Assembly: GCA_965227155.1 (NCBI GenBank)
Contig: OZ245731.1
Location: forward strand, 434,001-498,000
DNA from: UBA6059 sp965227155
GTDB taxonomy: Bacteria > Bacteroidota > Bacteroidia > Cytophagales > Cyclobacteriaceae
DNA length: 64,000 nucleotides
Direction of reading: 5' to 3'
Shown: positions 1-8,497 of the stretch, one piece after another
Layout of the letters: every line of letters begins with the position of its first letter
Numbering within the stretch: position 1 is the first letter of the stretch
The notes under the pieces: model-generated
Databases searched by the model: none
Seen by the model: only the letters and a program-made list of their open reading frames with translations
Told to the model about the DNA's origin: nothing
Position numbers and translations under genes: made by a program

Positions 1-3000
1 AAACTATAATGGTTCTTTTGCCCTGCTAAAAAGTTTTGCACATCTGATAAGTATACTGCTAATTCACCTGGTTGGCCCTCCACTTCCTGTGTGCTTGTAA
101 CAAAATCCAGCAAATTATCATTATTGAAATCCGCAAGTCCAATGGGCCAGGTATACAGATTATCGTTAATCCTTACCTCTTCAAAAGTCTCATCTCCTTT
201 ATTCAGGAAGATACTTAAATAAGGATCAACACCATTAGTAGCTTCAATATTCCCGGATATCAAATCCAGCAATCCATCATTATTAAAATCTCCCCAGGCT
301 GCTCCCCTTACATTTTCATTGCCTACCTGGAAAGGAAGACCTGCCTCTGTTAATTGATTGGTAAATGTGCCGTCACCATTATTTTGAAGTAATAAGGTCT
401 CGTTGGTTGCGTCGATAAATTGGCCTGCAAAAAGATCCTCATCACCATCACCATCGTAATCGCCCCAGGCTAATCCCTTAAGTGAATTAGGATAGGTCTG
501 ATCAAATAAGCCTTTACTTAGATTGAAGCCAAAATCTTCTACGGTTATAGATATTTCATCCGAAATAATAGTGTTATTCTCTGCATCAGTGCCTACCACT
601 CTATAAAAATAAGTGGTGCCAGCTGTTGCCGACTCATCAAACAAATACCAATCCAACCGGGTCTCAATAACAGGACCAGGAAACTGAGCCTGCTTAACAA
701 CAGCCTGAGAAAGCGTTGTAAAATTATCATTGGTACCCACTGATCTTTCTACAGTATAAGTAGTTGCTGGATCATTGATAATGTCTGACCACCTTACTAC
801 TGTTGTACCACCATCTACTCCATAAGCAGCTACATTAGAAAACAATACCGATGGTACTTCCTCAGTTGTCAATGTCCAATCAAAACCGGTTGGCTCCCAG
901 GTATCTAACCATTGGATGTAGATCGTGGTATTGGCCTCTACCACAAAGGTGGCTTCTGATTGAAATATTTCATTTACTGCGTCTATGTCGTCATTCTCAG
1001 CGATGATCTCACCATCGCAAGCATCATACACATCAAAATCTGTATCTACGCCCGACCCTCTTGTGGAGATAGTCAATAACTCAGGCTCTGCACCTGTAGT
1101 GTAAGTGTACCAGTATGGAGACTGGGGCGCGGTTATTGTACCCGGTGATGCTGTTATTGGGTTGGTACATTCATAACCAGAGCAGGTATTCGAGTTCAGA
1201 TAATCTCCCAGGCCACTTGTCCAGGTTGTGTAGGGCTGACTTGTAGACTCACATAATAATGGATTATTCTCAATATTGAATACAACTAAGTTGGTAAGGT
1301 TGGTAACGGCTTCTGGTAGTTGGCCTTCAAAATTATTGTCATTAAGAAATAAAACTATTAAAGTGCTAATATTAGCGAGACTTGTTGGTATAGTACCGTT
1401 TAGCGAATTGCCCTGCAAATACAACTCTTCTAGATTGCTCAAACTTGACAAATCAGGGATTTCACCTGAAAGAGCGTTGTTCTCCAAGAATAATTGGACA
1501 AGATTCGACAATTGATTTATTTCTGTGGGTATTGCTCCACTAATTGAAGGATTATTTTTTAGTGATAATTCTGTCAGATTAGAAAGGCTACCCAAAGAAG
1601 CTGGAATACTACCCTCCATGCCTGTCTCTTCAATTACTAGAACTTCCAATTCAACTAAATTTCCTATCTCCGAAGGAATAGCTCCGGTTAAATTGGGGCT
1701 TGATAGAACACCCAATTCCCTCAATGCAGATAGGTTGCCTATATCAGCAGGAAGTGAGCCATTCAACCCTCCCAATAAGCCAAGTATTGTAACCCTATCA
1801 TTTTCTACAGTTATACCTTCCCATGTATCAAGATTACCTGATTTCCAGTTGGTATTATTAGTCCAGTTAGCCCCATCAGTTGCATCATATATCGCTACCA
1901 AGGCCAATGAATCCTGCTCCCGTAAATCAATGGGTTCTTCATAAGTATTCTTAAACCATAGAGGTACTGTTGGATTGGTGCTAAAAGTTGCAACGATATC
2001 ATCTTTACCATCATCATCCAGATCATCGACAAGAATATCAGTGTAATTGCTTAGCCCTTCAAACTGACTTTGCAGAATATTGTCGAAATGAACCACATTA
2101 AATTGTCCATTACCCCCATTTAAAGCTATGGCTAGGTTTAAATCAGAACTATTGACACTGGTATTAAAGACAATATCTTTCATGCCATCTAAATTGAAGT
2201 CACCAGCTTTGATTGTTCCAGAACTTGCATCAGCGTTGGCTATTAATGTTTGTTGATCGGAAAGCGATCCTACTCCATCCGTATTTTCTACCCAATGAAT
2301 TGCACCAGTCCCGTAAACTATATCCAAATCTCCATCTCCATCAGGATCAGCAAGAAGCATTTCATTTGAAAAGTTGTCTATCCCCTCTACGGTATTATCA
2401 AATACAAAATCGCCCATTTGATCATCGTAAGTGTATAAATGCAAATCCTGTATTGACATACTTAAAGTTTCAGTAAAGGCAAGATCCAAAAATTGATCGT
2501 TGTTGAAATCGCCTAAACTGAAATACTTAAACTGGATATTTGGTAATACATGCTCTGCAAAGCTCAAGTTACCTTGGTTTTCAAACCAGCGTGCCCCCTG
2601 GGCTAAAGGAGAGCTTTTTGAGGTATTAGCAAATATGTCAAGGTCTCCATCATTATCAATATCCCCCAACTTAAATAGCTTAAAGCTTCCTCCAAAACCT
2701 TCAAACTGAACATTACTCAAAGTATTAGTCACACTGTTTTCAGGATCTTCTATATTGGATATCAGTCTGATGGATTCGTGCCATGCATACACCAAATCCC
2801 AGGTGCCGTTATCGTCAAAGTCTTCAATAATAGCATCATTGGATGTATTGGAATCTGTGCGATCAAAAATCACCTCATGATTTCTATTATAGTTACCATT
2901 GCCATCATTATAGCTTATGATGATCTTAAGGATTCCATTTCTGGAATCAGTTGTTACAAGGTCTTTGAACCCATCCCTGTCATAGTCCAAGTATTGTAGC

Positions 3001-4178
3001 CTTACAATGGATTTCTGAGTGTAACCTATATAATAGTCACTTGCAAAGCTTCCATCAGTGTTTTGTCTGTGCAGTATTATGTCTCCATCAAAGGATGAAG
3101 ATGTGACTATATCAAGATCTGAGTCATTATCAAAGTCATCTACAAATGCTTCTATATTGCCAGTGAGACCGACTAATGATACTGTTTCCGTAAATCCGTC
3201 ATTTTGGTCATTCACATAGATTATACTTGAGTTTGCTAAACCACCATCTACGATTATATCATCAAATCCATCTTGATTAATATCAATTACCTCTATTCCT
3301 GGGTTGCTTGTTGCTCCGAAAGTTATAGGGTCTGAAAAAGAGAAACTGTTATTACCGTCATTGAGTAAAACAGTGACTGCAGAGGAGCCTACGGCAAAAT
3401 AAGCTAAATCTAAATTTTTATCATTATTAAAATCACCAAGCTTTACAGTGTTTTTAAAAAAGGATGACATTATTGGGTCTTGAGAAAAATTGTTGCTACC
3501 ATCATTTTCATGAAGGATGACACCATCTCCAAATTGACCTGAACCGTCTATGCTAAACATATCCAGATCACCATCATTATCAATATCCTTTACTTCTAGT
3601 TTGACTAGATTCTTTTGATTGTTTGATCCCGGCGAAAAATTAGAAGCTAATAATGCAGAAGCAGAAAACGTGAATGACCCTTGATTTTCACTCCAGCTGA
3701 TATCATTAAATCCCCAAATGAGATCAGGTAAATCATCATTATTTAAATCCCCAAAATCGAATTCTTTCGCCAAGATGTTGTCCAATAGTAGAACAGGATT
3801 TAAAAATTGCCCTGTGCCATCATTTTCTAAAGCATAGATTTGATCAGTCAGACCTAGTAATACATCATCATCATCATCATTGTCAAGATCAACAGCACCA
3901 CTATAAATTATACCTTCTAAGTAAGTAAGTACCCTTGCTGAATCCAATAACTCACCTTGTTGATTAAGGAAAAGGGAAACCTTGTTATTACCGGTTCCAC
4001 CAGCCACCAATAAATCCGGTAATCCATCCAGGTTTGCATCAAACTTGACTACATGCTTACCACTACGACCATGATGTAGAGCTTCTTCAAATATCGTCTG
4101 TTCACTAAAATCCTGCCCAACTATTTCTGATAGGTTAAGAAATGGTATTACTAAAATGAGGAGTAAAATTTTCTTCAT
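1..4178 (-). CDS. Secreted VCBS/FG-GAP repeat protein with LRR and FN3-like domains (3' end missing)
   Basis: The minus frame is open from an ATG at 4178 to the left edge, so about 1,392 N-terminal residues are visible and the C-terminus is outside. It begins with a Sec signal peptide (MKKILLLILVIPFLNL, likely cut before residue 23). Residues about 25-730 are a long series of FG-GAP/VCBS repeats, each with a calcium-loop-like D-x-N/D-x-D core such as DLNNDDLPDL and DIDNDGDLDM. About 755-975 is a leucine-rich repeat domain of the NxLxGxIPxxL type, opened by YDATDGANW. Next come a beta-sandwich region, an FN3-like segment (about 1110-1205) and a second FG-GAP block. By family it should be exported and act at the cell surface or outside, probably in adhesion; a T9SS sorting domain would be expected beyond the edge. 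Substrate unknown. Confidence 0.85.
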   Translation of the reverse strand, partial: MKKILLLILVIPFLNLSEIVGQDFSEQTIFEEALHHGRSGKHVVKFDANLDGLPDLLVAGGTGNNKVSLFLNQQGELLDSARVLTYLEGIIYSGAVDLDNDDDDDVLLGLTDQIYALENDGTGQFLNPVLLLDNILAKEFDFGDLNNDDLPDLIWGFNDISWSENQGSFTFSASALLASNFSPGSNNQKNLVKLEVKDIDNDGDLDMFSIDGSGQFGDGVILHENDGSNNFSQDPIMSSFFKNTVKLGDFNNDKNLDLAYFAVGSSAVTVLLNDGNNSFSFSDPITFGATSNPGIEVIDINQDGFDDIIVDGGLANSSIIYVNDQNDGFTETVSLVGLTGNIEAFVDDFDNDSDLDIVTSSSFDGDIILHRQNTDGSFASDYYIGYTQKSIVRLQYLDYDRDGFKDLVTTDSRNGILKIIISYNDGNGNYNRNHEVIFDRTDSNTSNDAIIEDFDDNGTWDLVYAWHESIRLISNIEDPENSVTNTLSNVQFEGFGGSFKLFKLGDIDNDGDLDIFANTSKSSPLAQGARWFENQGNLSFAEHVLPNIQFKYFSLGDFNNDQFLDLAFTETLSMSIQDLHLYTYDDQMGDFVFDNTVEGIDNFSNEMLLADPDGDGDLDIVYGTGAIHWVENTDGVGSLSDQQTLIANADASSGTIKAGDFNLDGMKDIVFNTSVNSSDLNLAIALNGGNGQFNVVHFDNILQSQFEGLSNYTDILVDDLDDDGKDDIVATFSTNPTVPLWFKNTYEEPIDLREQDSLALVAIYDATDGANWTNNTNWKSGNLDTWEGITVENDRVTILGLLGGLNGSLPADIGNLSALRELGVLSSPNLTGAIPSEIGNLVELEVLVIEETGMEGSIPASLGSLSNLTELSLKNNPSISGAIPTEINQLSNLVQLFLENNALSGEIPDLSSLSNLEELYLQGNSLNGTIPTSLANISTLIVLFLNDNNFEGQLPEAVTNLTNLVVFNIENNPLLCESTSQPYTTWTSGLGDYLNSNTCSGYECTNPITASPGTITAPQSPYWYTYTTGAEPELLTISTRGSGVDTDFDVYDACDGEIIAENDDIDAVNEIFQSEATFVVEANTTIYIQWLDTWEPTGFDWTLTTEEVPSVLFSNVAAYGVDGGTTVVRWSDIINDPATTYTVERSVGTNDNFTTLSQAVVKQAQFPGPVIETRLDWYLFDESATAGTTYFYRVVGTDAENNTIISDEISITVEDFGFNLSKGLFDQTYPNSLKGLAWGDYDGDGDEDLFAGQFIDATNETLLLQNNGDGTFTNQLTEAGLPFQVGNENVRGAAWGDFNNDGLLDLISGNIEATNGVDPYLSIFLNKGDETFEEVRINDNLYTWPIGLADFNNDNLLDFVTSTQEVEGQPGELAVYLSDVQNFLAGQKNHYS

Positions 4179-4321
4179 AATGCTTTGATTTTGGTGGCTG
4201 TAATAGCCTGATGATGAATAGGATATAGTTTTCTGTTTGTTAATTGAGTGATTGATTCAATGTCTCTTTTGTGTATTTCATGAACACAATCCCTCTAAGT
4301 AACCTTTTGGTCTTGCCATTA

Positions 4322-4345
4322 TCAATACTCAATGTTGAGTATTGA
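4322..4345. promoter_or_regulatory. Perfect 11-bp-arm palindrome in a divergent intergenic region
   Basis: TCAATACTCAA, a TG centre, and TTGAGTATTGA form a perfect dyad. It lies in the 281-bp gap (4179-4459) between the divergent VCBS-protein and hydrolase genes, about 145 bp from one start and 115 bp from the other. No T-run follows, so it looks more like an operator than a terminator. The rest of this AT-rich gap shows nothing else I can name. Confidence 0.45.
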
Positions 4346-4459
4346 CTTTTTAAAAAATACTATAAGATATTGATTATGTGCTGGTTATGTAGGTATCTAA
4401 AAATTGAATAATACAGCTAACAAATATTATTTTTGAAATAATTTCCTACCTTCAACATC

Positions 4460-5230
4460 ATGGAAAAGTTACACTACGAATACCTCAGCAGCGAGGCTGA
4501 TCACGCCCTTGTTTTCTTGCACGGCCATACCAGTTCTATGACTGTATTTGATCCCATTTTCAATGATCCACTACCCTGTGATATGTGGCGCTTCGATTTA
4601 CCGGGGCATGGTCAATCCCGTCATCTACCCAATGAAGAAGCATATCACTACAAAAACCTTATGGCAATGGCCAGAGCTTTTATAATGGAGCATGTGCAAA
4701 AGCCCTTTTTTCTAGTGGGAAATAGCCTGGGAGGGCATATGGCTATTGAGCTTCTACCTCAACTGGAACATTGTTTGGGGACAATTATTTTTGGTGCCTC
4801 ACCTGTAGCTAAACCACTCAATGCAGCAGAAGCTTTTCATCCGACAGAAGCAGGGGCTTATTTATTAGAGGAAAATCCATCAGATGATTTAGTGGCAAAA
4901 TGCCTGGATATGGTTACTTCTAATGAAATTGTAAAAGATCATCTGCGAGACGCTTTTATGCAAAGTGACAGCAATTTCAGGCCTGCTTTTGTCAAAAGTT
5001 TTTTCGTTGAACAAACTTATGACAATGAAAAAGCCATAGTAGAGTCCACAGATAAGGCTGTTTATTGCATTCATGGGCTAAAAGATGTAAGTGTAAATCT
5101 GACCTACCTGAAAAGCCTAAGGAACATAAGGGAGATATATGAGCTAGAAAACTGTGGGCATTACCCAAGCCTGGAGCAACCAGAGCAGTTCAGAAAAATC
5201 CTTCAGGAGATATTGAACATTGCGCTTTAG
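4460..5230 (+). CDS. Alpha/beta hydrolase
   Basis: A 256-residue alpha/beta-hydrolase-fold enzyme of normal family length. The oxyanion-hole HG is at residues 21-22, the DLPGHG turn at 46-51, the nucleophile elbow GNSLGG with Ser89, the likely acid Asp209 and the catalytic His234 in CGHYP. There is no signal peptide, so it should be cytoplasmic. The substrate (ester, lactone or acyl conjugate) cannot be told from sequence. It resembles the hydrolase at 9241-9960 around DLPGHG and GGHxAIxLL, suggesting paralogs. Its 3' end (EILNIAL then stop) is echoed by EILIAAF then stop at 6618-6640, which bears on how the ATPase between them arrived. TACCTTCA just upstream resembles a Bacteroidota -7 box, but no -33 partner is in place. 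Confidence 0.88.
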   Translation: MEKLHYEYLSSEADHALVFLHGHTSSMTVFDPIFNDPLPCDMWRFDLPGHGQSRHLPNEEAYHYKNLMAMARAFIMEHVQKPFFLVGNSLGGHMAIELLPQLEHCLGTIIFGASPVAKPLNAAEAFHPTEAGAYLLEENPSDDLVAKCLDMVTSNEIVKDHLRDAFMQSDSNFRPAFVKSFFVEQTYDNEKAIVESTDKAVYCIHGLKDVSVNLTYLKSLRNIREIYELENCGHYPSLEQPEQFRKILQEILNIAL

Positions 5231-5258
5231 CTTGACCAAATTCATACCTTTGGCCTCT
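5222..5258 (-). pseudogene. Remnant of a LuxR-type gene 3' end
   Basis: Read on the minus strand, this stretch gives EAKGMNLV, matching the last residues (LARSMNLV) of the LuxR-type gene at 6641. The nucleotide match continues without gaps into the hydrolase 3' end. An in-frame stop lies just upstream and the normal stop is replaced by a lysine codon, so it is not functional. It is interpreted as one arm of a duplicated hydrolase/LuxR junction. Confidence 0.45.
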
Positions 5259-5285
5259 CTTCACCTGTAATCGAGCATTCTTGTA

Positions 5286-5381
5286 TTCCTGATTAGTTAT
5301 AACTTTTTAGGATTTAATTCCTGTATAGTTATAACTTTTCGGGATTTTATTCCTGATTGGTTATAAAAACTCAGGGAAAAT
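5286..5381. repeat. Three tandem 32-bp repeats upstream of the ATPase gene
   Basis: Imperfect units start at 5286, 5318 and 5350, each opening with TTCCTG and spaced exactly 32 bp. The first two contain the perfect palindrome AGTTATAACT; the third is degenerate and runs into the ATPase 5' region. The position suggests an operator or promoter array for that gene, or the end of a mobile cassette. The repeats are contiguous, so this is not a CRISPR array. Confidence 0.75.
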
Positions 5382-5400
5382 GTTCATTTTTACGCTTTGT

Positions 5401-6528
5401 ATGCAAATTACAAGACAAGCGACTAAAATTCTAACTGAAAAGCTTTTCAAAAGAAAAGCCATACTAGTAATAGGGCCCAGGCAGGTCGGTAAAACAACAT
5501 TGATCAAAGATCTTTTAGAAGGATTAAATGAAAAATTTCTTTTACTCAATGGTGATGACCCCAAGGTTGTGGAGTTGCTTGCCAATGCAGGAATTGAGCA
5601 AATCCGATCATTGATCGGTCAAAATCGATTAATATTTATCGACGAGGCGCAGCGAATTCCAAATAGCGCCATTACTGCCAAACTAATTGTGGATGAATTT
5701 TCTCAAAGCCAACTTATTTTAAGTGGATCATCTGCTTTTGAAATCAATCAATTGATGCAGGAACCTCTGACCGGAAGAAAATGGACAATCAATCTTTGGC
5801 CAATCAGCTGGAAAGAATACGAGGATGAAGTTGGATATCTAAAAGCAGAACAGTCTCTCGATCAATTTCTGATCTATGGCGGATACCCTGAAGTACTAAG
5901 GTATCAGAATGAGGCACAGGAGCGATTGCAGGAATTAGCGGATAGCTATCTTTTTAAAGATGTTCTGCAATATAATAACCTAAAGAAACCTGGCCTTCTC
6001 AATAAACTTGTCCGTGCCCTATCCTATCAACTTGGTAACGAGGTTTCTTACACCGAATTGGCTCAAACAGTTGGTGCAGACCCGAAAACCGTCAACCATT
6101 ATATCGACATATTGGAACAAGCTTACGTTGTTTTTCGGTTACCTCCTTTCAGTGGCAATCTGAGAAATGAAATCAAGTCAAATAATAAAATATACTTCTA
6201 TGACAATGGTATCCGAAATGCAGTGATTGGCGCATTTGAACCTATAACCCTAAGACAAGATATAGGTTCGCTTTGGGAGAACTTTCTAATTAGTGAAAGA
6301 CTCAAACAAAATAGCTACGCTAAAAGAAAGATTCAGTCGTTTTTCTGGCGCACAAAACAACAACAAGAGGTTGATTATGTAGAAGCTTTTGGGAAAAATG
6401 TCTTTGGCTATGAATTTAAATGGAATCCTAATAAGTCAATACGTTTCCCCAAAACCTTTACAGAAAACTATCAAACGGAAAATCTTGGGATCACTCGGAA
6501 GAATTTCAGGGATTTCGTCATGCCATAA
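5401..6528 (+). CDS. AAA_14/DUF4143 family ATPase
   Basis: A 375-residue protein with an N-terminal P-loop ATPase domain: Walker A GPRQVGKT at residues 25-32, Walker B LIFIDEAQ at 77-84 and a sensor-like LSGSSAFEI. A winged-helix segment and DUF4143 domain follow, ending in a PD-(D/E)xK-like patch (EVDY then YEFK). I chose the ATG at 5401: an upstream in-frame start at 5380 would add MFIFTLC from repeat DNA, and the stretch TTTACGCTTTG there resembles a promoter. This family is common in Bacteroidota and archaea and has no settled function; DNA or nucleotide transactions are plausible. It is preceded by tandem repeats and bracketed by duplicated gene ends, so it was probably acquired as a cassette. 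Confidence 0.88.
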   Translation: MQITRQATKILTEKLFKRKAILVIGPRQVGKTTLIKDLLEGLNEKFLLLNGDDPKVVELLANAGIEQIRSLIGQNRLIFIDEAQRIPNSAITAKLIVDEFSQSQLILSGSSAFEINQLMQEPLTGRKWTINLWPISWKEYEDEVGYLKAEQSLDQFLIYGGYPEVLRYQNEAQERLQELADSYLFKDVLQYNNLKKPGLLNKLVRALSYQLGNEVSYTELAQTVGADPKTVNHYIDILEQAYVVFRLPPFSGNLRNEIKSNNKIYFYDNGIRNAVIGAFEPITLRQDIGSLWENFLISERLKQNSYAKRKIQSFFWRTKQQQEVDYVEAFGKNVFGYEFKWNPNKSIRFPKTFTENYQTENLGITRKNFRDFVMP

Positions 6529-6583
6529 GCTTACTCAAATCATCATCAACAATTTCCCTTGTTCTTATTTCTTGAGGTCCTGT

Positions 6584-6599
6584 CTGCCGACAGGCAGCC
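6584..6599. repeat. Short hairpin just downstream of the ATPase gene
   Basis: CCTGTC and GACAGG pair around a four-base loop about 55 bp after the ATPase stop. There is no clear T-run, so it may be a small dispersed palindrome rather than a terminator. Confidence 0.4.
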
Positions 6600-6615
6600 A
6601 CGAACCAAGGCGTTG

Positions 6616-6640
6616 GGAGATATTAATTGCTGCGTTTTAG
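6616..6640 (+). pseudogene. Remnant of an alpha/beta-hydrolase 3' end
   Basis: This stretch reads EILIAAF then stop, matching the C-terminus EILNIAL of the hydrolase that ends at 5230. It abuts the stop codon of the LuxR-type gene at 6641. Together with 5222-5258 it forms the second arm of a direct repeat of about 50 bp that brackets the ATPase gene. Confidence 0.4.
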
Positions 6641-7369
6641 CTAAACCAAATTCATACTTCTGGCCAGCTCTACCAATTCCACAGTATTGGCAGCCTCCAG
6701 TTTACGTAGCATATTTCTACGATGTGTATCTACTGTGTGCCGTGAAATCTTCAAAGCTGTAGCAATATCCTGAGAGCTGAAGCCCCTTGCTAAAAGTCGA
6801 ATCACCTGAACTTCTTTTTGGGAAAGTATATTTTGAAAAAGACTGACTTCAGGGATATCGAAATCACAATATGCCGAGTTTCTGGATTCGAAAGACCAAA
6901 AATTGATATTCCGGATATTCAAATCACTGATATCTTCCCAGAAGGCAACCGAGTGAGAAATCTTACCATCGGCCATGCCATTCTCTATGGATGTTTTCCT
7001 GTAGGTATAGGTTTTGCCATGCTTACCCTTTAGTTGAAAACAAGAAACTATCTTACATTGAAATAAATCTATACTTTGGTTTTCAGGCCTATTTCTAAAA
7101 TCCATAGCCATAAATGACAAATAGGTATTTCTCAGGTAATCCTGATATGGCATTAACGCATACAAATCATTGAGACTGGAAAGCTCTGCCAAGGAAAATC
7201 CTCCTATTTTTTTTGAAGGATTTAGTCTTGCTTCAGGGTGTCGTGATTCGTAGGTTGGTTGAAAAAACGAAGGGTATGCAAAGGGATCCACATATTTCAT
7301 TGCTGATGTTGCATCAGGTTTGTGATGATACCTTGTCGTAGCAAGTCTAAGATCATACTTCTTCTCCAT
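6641..7369 (-). CDS. PAS-like/LuxR-type HTH transcriptional regulator (paralog 3)
   Basis: A 242-residue regulator. Residues about 1-170 form a PAS-like sensor region: an ELMPYxDYxRN-type helix, a strand pair around FQLKGKHGKTYTY, then ENGM. Residues 175-240 are a LuxR/GerE HTH with the recognition region LKISRHTVDTHRRNMLRKL. It is the last gene of a five-gene minus-strand operon, 15 bp after its neighbour. It shares this architecture and a nearly identical HTH with the genes at 7385 and 8498, so the three arose by tandem duplication and may bind similar DNA. It has lost several residues conserved in the other two sensor regions. No REC domain is present, so it is not a standard response regulator, and nothing marks an AHL-binding domain. 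Confidence 0.85.
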   Translation of the reverse strand: MEKKYDLRLATTRYHHKPDATSAMKYVDPFAYPSFFQPTYESRHPEARLNPSKKIGGFSLAELSSLNDLYALMPYQDYLRNTYLSFMAMDFRNRPENQSIDLFQCKIVSCFQLKGKHGKTYTYRKTSIENGMADGKISHSVAFWEDISDLNIRNINFWSFESRNSAYCDFDIPEVSLFQNILSQKEVQVIRLLARGFSSQDIATALKISRHTVDTHRRNMLRKLEAANTVELVELARSMNLV

Positions 7370-7384
7370 AGGTTTCTACCTGTT

Positions 7385-8119
7385 TTAAATGATATTCATA
7401 TCCCTGGCCAGTTCTACTAGTTCAACCGTATTGGCAGCTTCCAGCTTACGCAGCATATTTCGCCGATGAGTGTCCACAGTATGCCGGGAAATCTTTAGAG
7501 CACGGCCAATATCTGCAGAGCTAAATCCTCTGGCAAGCAGGCTTAGAATTTTGGCTTGCTGTGGGGAAAAAATGTCTTGATAGTATTCAATTTCAGGTAC
7601 TTCAAAATCAAAGAAATTTGTATTCTTTCCGGTTACACGCCAATGGAATCTATCTTTTGGGTTTAAATAACCAATATCTTCCCAATATGAAACAGCACTT
7701 GAGATGAGTCCGTTGACCATACCGTTTTCATTAGAGGTTCGTTTGTAATAGTACCACTTTCCATGCTTACCCTTCAACTTAAAGCATGCCTCAACCTGAA
7801 AGTTCAGTACCTTATCTGGTATATTCTTCTGAATGTTTCTGAATCGCAAACTACTGTAAGCCAATGAGATATTTCTTTGGTAATCATCATAAGGCATTAA
7901 CTCATATAAATCATTCAAGCAATCAAATTCTTTACAGGAATATCCTGCAATTTTCAGTTTGGGATTAAATAAAGTTTTATCATTTGAGACTTCATAAGTT
8001 GGATGATAATAATCGGGCAAACTAAAGGGATCAAATCTATAAGTATTGCCTTGTATTGAATCTACTTTGGCATACTGCTCGTGCGCTTGCTTAATATTTA
8101 AATCCGATTGAATAATCAT
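7385..8119 (-). CDS. PAS-like/LuxR-type HTH transcriptional regulator (paralog 2)
   Basis: A 244-residue paralog of its two neighbours. The N-terminal PAS-like region carries YELMPYDDYQRN, ACFKLKGKHGKWYYYKR and SAVSYWEDIGYL. The C-terminal LuxR HTH (about 177-242) has LLARGFSSADIGRALKIS followed by the HTVDTHRRNMLRKLE recognition helix. It sits 25 bp after the monooxygenase-like gene and 15 bp before the third regulator, in an operon starting with the hydrolase at 9960. The sensor region is very like the 8498 paralog and less like the 6641 one. The ligand is unknown. Confidence 0.87.
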   Translation of the reverse strand: MIIQSDLNIKQAHEQYAKVDSIQGNTYRFDPFSLPDYYHPTYEVSNDKTLFNPKLKIAGYSCKEFDCLNDLYELMPYDDYQRNISLAYSSLRFRNIQKNIPDKVLNFQVEACFKLKGKHGKWYYYKRTSNENGMVNGLISSAVSYWEDIGYLNPKDRFHWRVTGKNTNFFDFEVPEIEYYQDIFSPQQAKILSLLARGFSSADIGRALKISRHTVDTHRRNMLRKLEAANTVELVELARDMNII

Positions 8120-8144
8120 ATTAGTCTACTTCTGCACTATCGAT

Positions 8145-8486
8145 CTACTTAACCCCATGTACAAAATCATAATAAGTAATATCCAAATCCTTCAAGCCTT
8201 CTCTTACTTCTTCGCTAGGGTCACCATAAATATCAAATGATGCTGTGGCAATAGATAAAATAGGTGCCAGCCAGGGATTCACATTTTTGGCATGGTCAAG
8301 CAATGCTTCTGAGTCTTCGTAATGTTCCCAAACTCTACATTCATGACCACTATAGTATACATCATAATAAATTGTTCCTTTATCTTTTGCCTTAACAGCT
8401 TCAAGGATCTTATTAATTAAAGCCTTAAACTCATCAAGCTTGCCTTCCTGAATGGTAAGCTTTGCTATTGATCTAATTTCTTTCAT
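8145..8486 (-). CDS. ABM-fold (antibiotic biosynthesis monooxygenase-like) protein
   Basis: A 113-residue dimeric alpha/beta-barrel protein of the ABM/YgiN type: an N-terminal strand (IAKLTIQEGKLDEF), a helix, a second strand pair (TIYYDVYY then CRVWEHYEDSEALLDHAK), and a C-terminal strand. Members of this fold are cofactor-free quinone-type monooxygenases, haem-degrading enzymes or non-catalytic binders; the sequence does not decide between them. It lies between two LuxR-type regulators in the same operon (11 bp and 25 bp gaps). That suggests it handles the small molecule the cluster responds to, which is inference only. Confidence 0.75.
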   Translation of the reverse strand: MKEIRSIAKLTIQEGKLDEFKALINKILEAVKAKDKGTIYYDVYYSGHECRVWEHYEDSEALLDHAKNVNPWLAPILSIATASFDIYGDPSEEVREGLKDLDITYYDFVHGVK

Positions 8487-8497
8487 TTCAATTTCAT

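Noticed and set aside
1276..2999. Several plus-strand open frames of 69-139 codons
   Set aside because: They lie antisense to the continuous minus-strand VCBS/LRR gene, have low-complexity translations and no recognisable domain.
5286..5381. Short repeat array that might be taken for CRISPR
   Set aside because: The units are contiguous with no spacers, number only three, and no cas gene is near.
5401..6528. ATPase as an anti-phage defence gene
   Set aside because: Single AAA_14/DUF4143 ATPases have no demonstrated defence role that I can rely on, and no known defence partner is next to it.
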